From positions 2,790,001 to 2,854,000 of the forward strand of contig OZ242297.1 of assembly GCA_965207755.1 (NCBI GenBank): 64,000 bases of DNA. The letters run 5' to 3'. This document shows, piece by piece, positions 25,063-33,189 of the stretch. The stretch's first letter is position 1; each line of letters opens with the position of its first letter. Origin of the DNA: Aldehydirespirator sp028819505. GTDB taxonomy: Bacteria > Actinomycetota > Acidimicrobiia > Acidimicrobiales > Aldehydirespiratoraceae. A program made the position numbers and the translations under genes. Below the pieces are notes generated by a model, which worked only from the letters and a program-made list of their open reading frames with translations, was not told where the DNA came from and did not search any database.

Positions 25063-27576
25063 TCACTGGGTGGCGATGGCGTCCAGTACTTCCAGACGTC
25101 CGGCCCGGCGGGCGGGCAGGACCCCGGAGAGGAGGCCGGCAACCAGTCCGGCAGCGCCGATGGCGATCAGCGCGGCCCACGGGATGGCGAAGTCCGAGTA
25201 GGCCAGACCGAGCGCGTCGAAGGCGGCCCATCCGAAGAACAGGCCCAGCACCAGGCCGGCCAGCGTCCCGATGAGGGCGATGATGGCCGCTTCGTAGCGC
25301 ACCGTCCGCCGCAGCTGGCGGGTGGTCATTCCTACCGCCCTCAGCAGACCCAGTTCCCGGGTGCGCTCGTGGATCGACAGGGACATCGTGTTCACGATGC
25401 CGATTAGAGCCACCACGACCGACATGCCCAGCAGGGCGTACAGCAGGGTCAGCAGATCGGTGATCTGGCCCGCCTGATCGTCGATGAATTCCTGGCGGGT
25501 GCTGATCTTGGCGGTCGGGTCGCCCGCTAGGGCGGCGCCGATGCTGGCGATCAGCGCTTGGTCCGCATCGTCGGCGCTCACCAGGATCCTCGTATCAAGG
25601 CTGCGGCTCAGGCTGGCGTCCAACGACGAGTTGTCGACCAGCCACTCGCCGACGAGCTGGTATCCCCCGTCGAAGATGCCGGCCACGGTCACGGTGGCTG
25701 CTCCCTGCTGGAAGCGCATGTCGACGGTGTCGCCGATGTTGAGGCCCTCGTCCCGGGCAGTGGGCTCGCGCACGGCCACCTCGTCCGGGCCGAGGCCCGA
25801 GACCGTGCCCGCCACCACCCCGAGATCGGCCACCGCCGCGAGACGCGCTGTGTCCGCGCCGGAGACCGGCGCGAAGCCGTCGCCGACCTGCGCGAAAGCC
25901 GTCCGGGTGCCGACCGCCGCGTCGACGCCTCCGAGGCCCCCGATGGAAGCCGCGATGGCGGGATCCAGGCCGCCGCCCGCGCCCGCCACTGCGTCGCTGA
26001 CGGTCACCACATGGTCGGCGAGGAGCTCCTCTTCGAGGTCGCCGGCGATGAGTTCGCTGAGGGTGGCCGCGAAGACCGTGGCGGTGACCACCAACGCCAC
26101 ACCGATCATCAGCGTCAACGAAGTGGTGGAACTGCGCTTGGGATTGCGGGAGGCATTCTCGCTGGCCAGCTCGCCGGTGATCGAGCCTCGCCGCACCGCG
26201 GGAGCAGCCAGCAGCCGGCTGATGGGCCGCACGATCGTCGGACCGAGCAGCACCACCGCTATCACGACCAGCGGCAGACCCGCGTACAGGATGCGCTCCT
26301 CGCCGGAGACCGACGACCAGGCCGTGGCCCCGGCACCGGCGGCCAGCACACTCAGCCCCCCGTACAGGCGGCCCCTCGCCGGCCCGCCCGGCTCGGCGGC
26401 CGCGTCCCGCATGGCCTCGATGGGGTCGACTCTGGCGCCCCGGCGCGCCGGAATGTAGGCGGCCGCCACCGTGATCACCGTGCCGAGCACAACGCCCTGG
26501 ATGAGCCCGCCCGCCGGGACCGAAAGGCTCAGACCGAGGTCCCCGATGAAGGATCCGAGCAACTGAAGGAGCCCCCAACCGATCCCGATACCGGCGGCCG
26601 CGCCCACGGCCGAGGCGACCACGCCGATGGCGGCCGACTCGACCACGACGCTCACCGCGACCTGCCGGCCCGTGGCGCCGATGGCTCGCAGCAGGGCCAT
26701 CTCCCGGGTGCGCTGGGCCACGGTGATGGTGAACGTGTTGTAGATCACGAATGCGCCCACGAAGAGCGCCACGCCGGCAAAGACCTGCAGGGCGATCTCG
26801 ATGATGTTGGTGAACGTCCCGACGACCTCCTGGAACTCGTCGGTGAGGGTGGCGCCGGTCACGGCCTCGAGGTCGGCGCCGATCCGCAGGTTGAGCCGCT
26901 CCGCCAACTGGTCGGGGGTGATCCCCGCGGCCGCCCCAGCGAAGATCTGGTCGACCTCGCTGCCGCCGAACACCGTCGCCGCGCCGGCGAAGCTCAACGA
27001 GAGGACCTGGCCGCCGAAGGTGCCGCCGTCGTCGATGGCGCCCACCACATCGAACCGCTGCTGAGGCCCCAGGGGCAGCACCTGGACGGAGTCGCCCAGA
27101 CTGAAGCCGCCATCGTCGAAGGTGTTCACGTCGATGACCACCTCATCGGGCGCAACCGGGGCGCGACCCGCCACGACCGTCAGCGGATTGACCTCGTCGT
27201 CGTCGATCCAGGCGATCGCCTGGGCGTTGGCGTCGGCGCCGCCGACGGTCTTTCCGTCCGCCGCGACCACCTGCGCATAGCCCGCCAGGAAAGGAAAGAC
27301 CCACGCCACGCCGTCGACCTCGGCGATCTCGTCGGCCACCGACGGCGGGATGCGCTCGCGGATGTCGATGATCGGCGTCTCGATGATCTCGGCTGAGCGC
27401 ACCGCGACGTCGACGTCCACGAAGGCCTCGGCGATGGAGTCGTTCAGCGAGTCCTCGAACGACGTGGTCATCACCGACGTGGCGGTGAAGAAGGCGATGC
27501 CCAGCACGATGGCCAGCGCGGTGGCGGCATAGCGGAAGGGGTTGCCGGCGATCCCCCGCAGCGCGATGGTCAGCAT
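25063..27576 (-). CDS. FtsX/MacB-type ABC transporter permease
   Basis: 837 residues: an N-terminal membrane segment, a large extracytoplasmic MacB-like domain (about 40-250), an FtsX module (near 250-400), a second core-like half and a final FtsX module ending in IGAAGLVAGLLSGVLPARRAG and VLDAIATQ. The repeated RTREMALLRAIGATGRQ and RTRELGLLRAVGMTTRQ motifs are the coupling helices. It begins six bases after the ATPase gene. Such pairs export lipids or peptides or act mechanically on the envelope; no substrate is evident. Confidence 0.88.
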   Translation of the reverse strand: MLTIALRGIAGNPFRYAATALAIVLGIAFFTATSVMTTSFEDSLNDSIAEAFVDVDVAVRSAEIIETPIIDIRERIPPSVADEIAEVDGVAWVFPFLAGYAQVVAADGKTVGGADANAQAIAWIDDDEVNPLTVVAGRAPVAPDEVVIDVNTFDDGGFSLGDSVQVLPLGPQQRFDVVGAIDDGGTFGGQVLSLSFAGAATVFGGSEVDQIFAGAAAGITPDQLAERLNLRIGADLEAVTGATLTDEFQEVVGTFTNIIEIALQVFAGVALFVGAFVIYNTFTITVAQRTREMALLRAIGATGRQVAVSVVVESAAIGVVASAVGAAAGIGIGWGLLQLLGSFIGDLGLSLSVPAGGLIQGVVLGTVITVAAAYIPARRGARVDPIEAMRDAAAEPGGPARGRLYGGLSVLAAGAGATAWSSVSGEERILYAGLPLVVIAVVLLGPTIVRPISRLLAAPAVRRGSITGELASENASRNPKRSSTTSLTLMIGVALVVTATVFAATLSELIAGDLEEELLADHVVTVSDAVAGAGGGLDPAIAASIGGLGGVDAAVGTRTAFAQVGDGFAPVSGADTARLAAVADLGVVAGTVSGLGPDEVAVREPTARDEGLNIGDTVDMRFQQGAATVTVAGIFDGGYQLVGEWLVDNSSLDASLSRSLDTRILVSADDADQALIASIGAALAGDPTAKISTRQEFIDDQAGQITDLLTLLYALLGMSVVVALIGIVNTMSLSIHERTRELGLLRAVGMTTRQLRRTVRYEAAIIALIGTLAGLVLGLFFGWAAFDALGLAYSDFAIPWAALIAIGAAGLVAGLLSGVLPARRAGRLEVLDAIATQ

Positions 27577-27582
27577 CGCCGA

Positions 27583-28362
27583 TCAGTTCCCCAGCGTCTT
27601 CATGTGATCGAGCACCGCTTCGCTGGTGGGGTCGAGCATCTCGTTGACGATCTTGCCATCGACCAGGAAGATCACCCGGTGCGCGTAGGCGGCCGCCGAG
27701 GGATCGTGAGTCACCATCACGATGGTCTGGGAGAGCTCGTCCACCGCGCGGCGCATGAAGGTCAGGATCTCGTCGCTGGTGGTGCTGTCGAGGTTTCCGG
27801 TGGGCTCGTCCGCGAACACCAGCTTGGGCTTGGACACCAGGGCCCGGGACACGGCCACGCGCTGCTGCTGCCCGCCGGAGAGCTCGTTGGGCCGGTGGTC
27901 GAGGCGGTGGCCCAGGCCGACGGTGGCGACCACCTCGTCGAGCCAAGCCTCGTCGGGGGCGCGCCCGGCGAGGCGCTGGGGCAGCACGATGTTCTCGCGG
28001 GCGTTGAGGGTGGGCACCAGGTTGAACGCCTGGAAGACGAAACCGAGCTTGTCGCGCCGCAGCATCGTGCGCTCGCGGTCCGACATCTCGCTCACGTCCT
28101 CGCCGTCGATGACGACCCGACCCGAGGTGAGGGTGTCCAGTCCGGCCATGCAGTGCATCAGCGTCGACTTGCCCGACCCCGACGGTCCCATGATGGCCGT
28201 GAACTCTCCGGTCCCGAAGGAGACGTCAACGCCGTCGAGGGCGCGCACCTCGGCGGCGCCGCTCCCGTAGTGCCGGGCCGCGTTCTCGGTGTAGGCGACG
28301 CCCGGATCGCTGCCGGAACCCGTGTCAGGTCCGGCCGCTGGTGCAGGTTCAGTCTCAGGCAT
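27583..28362 (-). CDS. LolD/MacB-type ABC transporter ATPase
   Basis: 259 residues. Walker A is GPSGSGKST, the signature is LSGGQQQRVAVSRAL and Walker B is LVFADEPTGNLD, with the H-loop in VTHD. DEPTGNLDS is typical of the LolD/MacB/FtsE family that energises FtsX-type permeases. It precedes the permease gene by six bases. The first 20 residues form a Pro/Ala-rich extension with no obvious role. Confidence 0.9.
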   Translation of the reverse strand: MPETEPAPAAGPDTGSGSDPGVAYTENAARHYGSGAAEVRALDGVDVSFGTGEFTAIMGPSGSGKSTLMHCMAGLDTLTSGRVVIDGEDVSEMSDRERTMLRRDKLGFVFQAFNLVPTLNARENIVLPQRLAGRAPDEAWLDEVVATVGLGHRLDHRPNELSGGQQQRVAVSRALVSKPKLVFADEPTGNLDSTTSDEILTFMRRAVDELSQTIVMVTHDPSAAAYAHRVIFLVDGKIVNEMLDPTSEAVLDHMKTLGN

Positions 28363-28475
28363 CAGGCGAGCCTACGTCCCCAGTCCTGATCCGCGATGAG
28401 ATGCTCCGGACTGGCGAGGCCCGGCACCGCACGCCTACCGTGGCGCCGGCACGCCGCGACGCCCGAGGAGCGCCG

Positions 28476-30077
28476 TTGACTGACCGCAAGTCGTTCTGGG
28501 CTTGGTGTATGGAGTCCGAGGAGCCCTCCGACGCCGACCGGGCCGCGCTGGCGGCCAAGCTGTCGAAGCGGTACGGCACCGAGATTGTCGCCAGGCCGGT
28601 GCCGTCGCTGGACGACGCCGAACTTAGGGCGCCCCGCATCCCGGTGCCGGACTCGGTGGCCGGCTGGTGCTCGACCACCACCTACGACCGGGCCCGTCAC
28701 GCCTACGGCGCCCACTTCACCGAACGGGTGCGGGCATTCAACCTCGACTTCGGCAACCCGCCCGACGTGGTGGCCCACCCCCGCGACGAGACAGAGGTGG
28801 AGGCCACCCTCGACTGGTGCGACGCCAACGGCTACGTGACCGTCCCCTACGGCGGCGGATCCTCGGTGGTGTGGGGCGTCACCCCCCACGACGACCTGGG
28901 ACCCACCGTGGTGGTCTCCCTCGACCGGCTCGACCGGGTGCTGGAGATCGACGACGTGTCCCGGGCGGCCCGCATCCAGGCCGGAGTGTTCGGGCCGCAC
29001 CTCGAGGACCAGCTCCGCCCCAGCGGCCACACGCTCAGACACTTCCCGCAGTCGTTCCGGTTCTCCACCCTCGGCGGCTGGATCGCCACCCGCTCCGGGG
29101 GCCACTACGCCACCAACCACACCCACATCGACGACTTCGTCGAGTCGGTGCGCATGATCACCCCGGCCGGGTGGTGGGAGTCGCGCCGGCTGCCCGGATC
29201 GGGCGCGGGCCCGAGCCCCGACCGCATGGTCATCGGCTCCGAAGGCGTCTACGGCATCATCACCGAGGCCTGGATGAGGGTCCAGCGCCGGCCGACCTTC
29301 CGGGCCACCGCCGGGGTCACGTTCGAGTCGTGGCGGGCCGGCTGCGATGCCGTGCGCCGTATCGTGCAGGCCAAGCTGTGGCCGGCCAACCTCCGCATCC
29401 TCGACCCCGCCGAGGCTCGCCGGGCCGCGGGGCTCGACGGCGAGCAGGCGCTGGCGATCGTGTCGTTCGAGTCGGCCGAGCTCAGCCAGCGCCACAACAT
29501 CGCGGCCGCTGTGGAGATCGCCCGCGACAGCGGCGGCCGCGTCGACGACGACGACATCCGGGTCGACGACGGGACGGGCAAGCCCACCGGCCGCGGCGGC
29601 GCGGTCGGTGCCTGGCGCAACGCCTTCATCGGTGTCGGCAACGGCGTGGAGACCTCGCTGGGCCTGATCAACGACACGTTCGAGACCGCCGTCACATGGG
29701 ACCGCTGGCCCGACTTCGACGACGAGATCCGCACCCGGGTGGGCGCCGCCCTCGCCGACACGTTCGGGCCGCACCACTCGCTGTCGTGCCGGTTCACCCA
29801 CGTCTACACCGACGGCCCCGCCCCCTACTACACATGGTCGGGCATGGGCGCGGTGGGCAGCGAGATCGCCCAGTGGCAGATCGTCAAGGACGCAGCCAAC
29901 CAGGCGGTCGTCGATGCGGGCGGCACCGTCACCCACCACCACGCGGTGGGCCGCATGCACCGGCCCGGCGGCTACGACCGCCAGCGCCCCGAGCTGTTCG
30001 CCGAAGCCGTCCGGGCCGTCAAGCAGCGCCTCGACCCCAACGGCATCCTCAACCCCGGCGTGCTCATCGACCCCTGA
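28476..30077 (+). CDS. alkyldihydroxyacetonephosphate synthase-like FAD-linked oxidase
   Basis: 533 residues. I chose the TTG at 28476 because GAGGAG sits six bases upstream and the copied fragment at 24938 preserves exactly this start. The family is the VAO/FAD_binding_4 type, with PYGGGSSVVWG and FPQSFRFSTLGGWIATRSGG in the FAD domain and GTVTHHHAVGRMH (about 486-498), matching the HHH region of alkyl-DHAP synthase. That enzyme swaps an acyl for an alkyl chain in ether-lipid synthesis. No DHAP acyltransferase is nearby, so a related oxidase function is possible. A CoA transferase follows. Confidence 0.8.
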   Translation: MTDRKSFWAWCMESEEPSDADRAALAAKLSKRYGTEIVARPVPSLDDAELRAPRIPVPDSVAGWCSTTTYDRARHAYGAHFTERVRAFNLDFGNPPDVVAHPRDETEVEATLDWCDANGYVTVPYGGGSSVVWGVTPHDDLGPTVVVSLDRLDRVLEIDDVSRAARIQAGVFGPHLEDQLRPSGHTLRHFPQSFRFSTLGGWIATRSGGHYATNHTHIDDFVESVRMITPAGWWESRRLPGSGAGPSPDRMVIGSEGVYGIITEAWMRVQRRPTFRATAGVTFESWRAGCDAVRRIVQAKLWPANLRILDPAEARRAAGLDGEQALAIVSFESAELSQRHNIAAAVEIARDSGGRVDDDDIRVDDGTGKPTGRGGAVGAWRNAFIGVGNGVETSLGLINDTFETAVTWDRWPDFDDEIRTRVGAALADTFGPHHSLSCRFTHVYTDGPAPYYTWSGMGAVGSEIAQWQIVKDAANQAVVDAGGTVTHHHAVGRMHRPGGYDRQRPELFAEAVRAVKQRLDPNGILNPGVLIDP

Positions 30078-30147
30078 ACCTGTCCTTCGGAGCAGGCGCA
30101 AGCAGGTGGAAGCCTGTCGCGTCGCAGAGGTGTCGTTTCGCGCTCAT

Positions 30148-30185
30148 GTTCGCCGCGCTCACGGGCCGCTCGGGCCACGGCCTCG
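30148..30185. repeat. dispersed 38-bp repeat, copy 2
   Basis: Second copy of the element at 8725-8762, sharing GGGCCGCTCGGGCCACGGCC and differing at about four positions. It lies in the spacer before the CoA transferase gene. Confidence 0.5.
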
Positions 30186-30248
30186 CTCTGCATCTCGTCG
30201 CGATCCCCGCCGTGAAGGCCCATCCGCTCGGTCCTTACACTGACCGCC

Positions 30249-31490
30249 GTGACTGACGAGCGGGTGCCGGGCCCGCTGGCCGGGGTTCGGGTGATCGAGT
30301 CGAGTCTGCTGGGACCCGGACACCTCGGAACATTCCTGGCCGACCTTGGCGCGGACGTGATCAAGGTCGAGTCGCCCGCCGGCGACTACATCCGCCAGAT
30401 GACCTGGCCCATCGTCGAGGGGGTGTCGCTGCTGCACCTGCACACCCACCGGGGCAAGCGCAGCATCACCCTCGACCTCAAGAACCCGGCCGGCCGGCAG
30501 CTCTACATCGACCTGGCCGCGGGTGCCGACGTCGTGGTGGAGGCCATGCGGCCCGGCACGCTGGCCCGGCTCGGCCTCGGCTACGACGTGCTCAGCGCAG
30601 CCAACCGGAGCCTCGTGTTCGCCACCCTGTCGGGCTACGGGGCCACCGGCCCCTACAAGGACATGCCCAGCCACGGAATTGCCTACGACACCTGGTCGGG
30701 GATCGTGCAGCCCGTCGTCGACGACGAGGGCTTCACCCGCATCCCGCCGGACATGCCCAATGTGGGGATCAACGTGGGGCCGATGCTGGCCGCGCTGGCC
30801 GTGCTGGCCGCGGTGATCAAGGCCCGCGACACCGGCGAGGGCTGCCAGATCGAGGTGGCCCAGTCCGACGCGTCGGCCTACATGGACTGGTACCGCATCG
30901 AGACCGAGCGTGCCTACCTGCGGCCCGCCGACGAGGTGACCGGCAACCCGTCCGACGGCTACGAGCGCCGCCCTGCGGGGCTTGCCGGGATGTGGGAGGG
31001 CGTGCGCTACCAGGCCTACGCCACCGCCGACGGCCACGTGCTGTTCATGGCGTCGGAGCAGGCCTTCTGGCGCAACTTCTGCGAGGGCGTGGGCCGCATG
31101 GACCTGTACGAGCGCTGGCCCGGGTCCACCTACGCCGACCACGCCCGGGGCAACACCGAACTGCAGCACGAGCTCAAGGCCATCTTCGCCACCAGGACCT
31201 GCGCCGAGTGGCTCGCGTTCAGCAACGAGGTCAACACCCCCATCGCGCCGTTCAACACGGCCGCCAACATCGGCGACGACCCCCAGTTCCAAGCCCGCAT
31301 CGGCTTCCTGCCCACCGAGTCCATGGGCTGCGAGCAGCTCCCCCTGCCCGTCTTCGTCGACGGCGACAAGCCCCCCACCCCCTCCAAAGCCCCCACAGCA
31401 GGCCAGCACACCGACGAAGTCATGGAGCAGATCTTGAACTTCAGCGAGGCCGGGATCGCCGCCCTCCGCACCGAAGGCGCCTTCGGCTAA
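30249..31490 (+). CDS. family III (CaiB/BaiF) CoA transferase
   Basis: 413 residues from GTG. The family signature is clear: PLAGVRVIESS, LGADVIKVESPAGD, a HRGKRSITLDLKNPAG strand, VVVEAMRPGTLARLGLGYD and SGYGATGPY. These enzymes move CoA between acyl groups or racemise alpha-methylacyl-CoA; the true substrate cannot be told. It follows the ether-lipid-like oxidase gene in the same direction. A palindromic element begins four bases after its stop. Confidence 0.85.
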   Translation: MTDERVPGPLAGVRVIESSLLGPGHLGTFLADLGADVIKVESPAGDYIRQMTWPIVEGVSLLHLHTHRGKRSITLDLKNPAGRQLYIDLAAGADVVVEAMRPGTLARLGLGYDVLSAANRSLVFATLSGYGATGPYKDMPSHGIAYDTWSGIVQPVVDDEGFTRIPPDMPNVGINVGPMLAALAVLAAVIKARDTGEGCQIEVAQSDASAYMDWYRIETERAYLRPADEVTGNPSDGYERRPAGLAGMWEGVRYQAYATADGHVLFMASEQAFWRNFCEGVGRMDLYERWPGSTYADHARGNTELQHELKAIFATRTCAEWLAFSNEVNTPIAPFNTAANIGDDPQFQARIGFLPTESMGCEQLPLPVFVDGDKPPTPSKAPTAGQHTDEVMEQILNFSEAGIAALRTEGAFG

Positions 31491-31493
31491 CCC

Positions 31494-31540
31494 GAATTGG
31501 CAGCAGAAAGCACGCATACCGTGCAAAACGCTGCCAATTC
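31494..31540. repeat. palindromic element, family A, copy 1
   Basis: Outer arms GAATTGGCAGC and GCTGCCAATTC (11 bp) surround an inner stem GCACG/CGTGC. It sits just after the stop of the CoA transferase, in the spacer between convergent genes. Related copies are at 47663, 53296 and 53368. It is terminator-like in place and shape but lacks a T-run. Confidence 0.8.
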
Positions 31541-31787
31541 CGGCTAGACCCGGGTGACGACTGCTTCGACGGCGATCCCGACCTCACAGCCGACATCTCG
31601 CCCAGCCGACCCGACGGGGCCTGAGCACGTTCGGGACGAGTGACGCCGGGTGCTCCTCGTCGACGACCACCTGGCAAGGGTAGCGCTGGGAGCGACCGCC
31701 CCGGAACTTTGGAGCGGGCGCGTGCCCGCTAGCCCGAGCGGGTCACACCTGAATCCGTTTGCGCTCCTGTCTCACGCGTCCCGCATC

Positions 31788-32783
31788 TCATTGGGGCAGC
31801 CGGCCGCGGGAGACCACCACCTCGCGGCCGGGGAGCTCGGGCTCGTCGTCGATCATCTGGGCCGGGAACCCGGGAGCCAGCACCGACGTGCCCACGGCCT
31901 CCTCCAGGCGCCGGACCACGTTCGGAGACCACTCCCGGGACCCGTAACGGGCCGCGGCGTCGTCGAAGATGTCGATCAGCACCGGCGACAACTCCAGCGG
32001 GACGCCGGCCCGCTCGGCCACCGCCGCGAACAGCGACAGGTCCTTCTGCACCAGATCCATGGTGAAGTTGATGTCGCGGCTGCCGTTGAGGATGACCTGG
32101 CTCTCGGTCTCATGCACGAACGAGTTGCCCGACGAGATGCGGATGGCCTCGTAGGCGGTGTTCAGGTCGATCCCGGCCTGCTTCGACGTGACCAGCGCCT
32201 CGCACAGCGACACCAGGTTGGCGGTGGCCAAATAGTTGGTGACCACCTTGAGGATCGACGCCGAGCCGAGTGGGCCGGCGTGCAGGATGTTGCGGCCCAT
32301 GGCGGTGAGCACCGGCAGGGCTCGCTCGAAAGTCGGCCGGTCGCAGCCCGCGAGAATCGAGATGTTGCCGGTGGCGGCCCGGTGGCAGCCACCCGACACG
32401 GGACAGTCGACCGCCGAACCGCCCGCAGCGGCCACCAGCTCCCCCAGACGGCGCACCTCGGCCTCGTCGGTGGTGCTCATCTCGGCCCAGATGACCGGCT
32501 CAGCATCGTCGCCGCGGCCCGCCCGAACAGCCAGTCCGGCCAGGATGCCGTCACCGGCCTCCATCACCGCCGCGCTGGCAGCGGGGCTGGGCAGGCAGGT
32601 GATCACCACCTCCGCGGTGGCGGCCATCGCCGCGGGGCTGTCGGCCCAGCCCGCGCCGGCGGACTCGAGCGCGGCCGCGGCCGAGCGGTCCAGATCCCGC
32701 ACGACCAGATCGAAGCCGTTGCGCAGCAGGCTCCCCGCCAGCTTCGACCCCACATTGCCCAGTCCGATGAAGCCCACTCTCAT
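31788..32783 (-). CDS. beta-hydroxyacid dehydrogenase family (3-hydroxyisobutyrate dehydrogenase-like)
   Basis: 331 residues. The N-terminal Rossmann motif is VGFIGLGNVGSKLAGSLL, followed by the family substrate motif DCPVSGG and the catalytic-lysine segment SILKVVTNYL. An all-helical dimerisation domain ends the protein. It would oxidise a short beta-hydroxy acid with NAD(P), or reduce a tartronate-semialdehyde-like substrate. It is convergent with the CoA transferase; about 300 bases between them hold only the palindrome and GC-rich sequence with no gene. Confidence 0.85.
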   Translation of the reverse strand: MRVGFIGLGNVGSKLAGSLLRNGFDLVVRDLDRSAAAALESAGAGWADSPAAMAATAEVVITCLPSPAASAAVMEAGDGILAGLAVRAGRGDDAEPVIWAEMSTTDEAEVRRLGELVAAAGGSAVDCPVSGGCHRAATGNISILAGCDRPTFERALPVLTAMGRNILHAGPLGSASILKVVTNYLATANLVSLCEALVTSKQAGIDLNTAYEAIRISSGNSFVHETESQVILNGSRDINFTMDLVQKDLSLFAAVAERAGVPLELSPVLIDIFDDAAARYGSREWSPNVVRRLEEAVGTSVLAPGFPAQMIDDEPELPGREVVVSRGRLPQ

Positions 32784-33189
32784 GAACTACCCCTCTCCCG
32801 GCGGTTCGGCGGCGGCCATGCCAGGCCCGCTCGAACCAGAGCAGCCATGCCAGGCAGCTGCGCCGACGCAGCTTCGGCGGCGTCGCTATGCCGACGCGGT
32901 CATGGCGGCATCGTAGTCGGGCTCGTCGGCGATCTCCTCCACGGACTGCGAGTGCAGCACCGTGCCGTCGCGCCGATCACGACCACCGCTCGGGCGCACA
33001 GCCCCGCGGCCGCGGAGCGTTCCAGGCGGCTCGACTGGGCCGTCACCGCCGAGAGACAGGCGCCGCTGCCGGACCGCGGCGGCCTCGAATCGCTCCAGGA
33101 GTCCCTGCCCGACACGCGAGTCGCCCGGCAGGCGCCGGCGAGCGCGCCCGGTGCGCCGCTCGGGCAGTGTTTGACCGGGTGCCGGGGGG
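32784..33189. other. 406-base spacer with a peroxiredoxin remnant
   Basis: Between the divergent dehydrogenase and the giant surface-protein gene. It contains the decayed peroxiredoxin tail (32895-33010) and two nearby copies of AGCCATGCCAGGC-like sequence; otherwise no gene or clear promoter was seen. Confidence 0.5.
32895..33010 (-). pseudogene. frameshifted C-terminal remnant of a thiol peroxidase
   Basis: On the minus strand it encodes GLCARAVVVI and, after a frame change, VLHSQSVEEIADEPDYDAA. These correspond to GLCARAVVVI and VLHTEMVSEIADEPDYDAA at the end of the intact thiol peroxidase (40551-41051). The substitutions are conservative, so this is more likely the tail of a different tpx paralogue than a recent copy. 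Nothing resembling the active-site cysteines remains upstream. Confidence 0.75.

Noticed and set aside
25558..27396. 612-codon plus-strand frame opposite the ABC permease
   Set aside because: His/Gly/Arg-rich shadow; the permease on the other strand has clear FtsX motifs.
31541..31787. Small gene between the CoA transferase and the dehydrogenase
   Set aside because: Short frames there lack start signals and family features; the only notable structure is the palindrome at 31494 and a GAGCGGGC/GCCCGCT inverted repeat near 31711.
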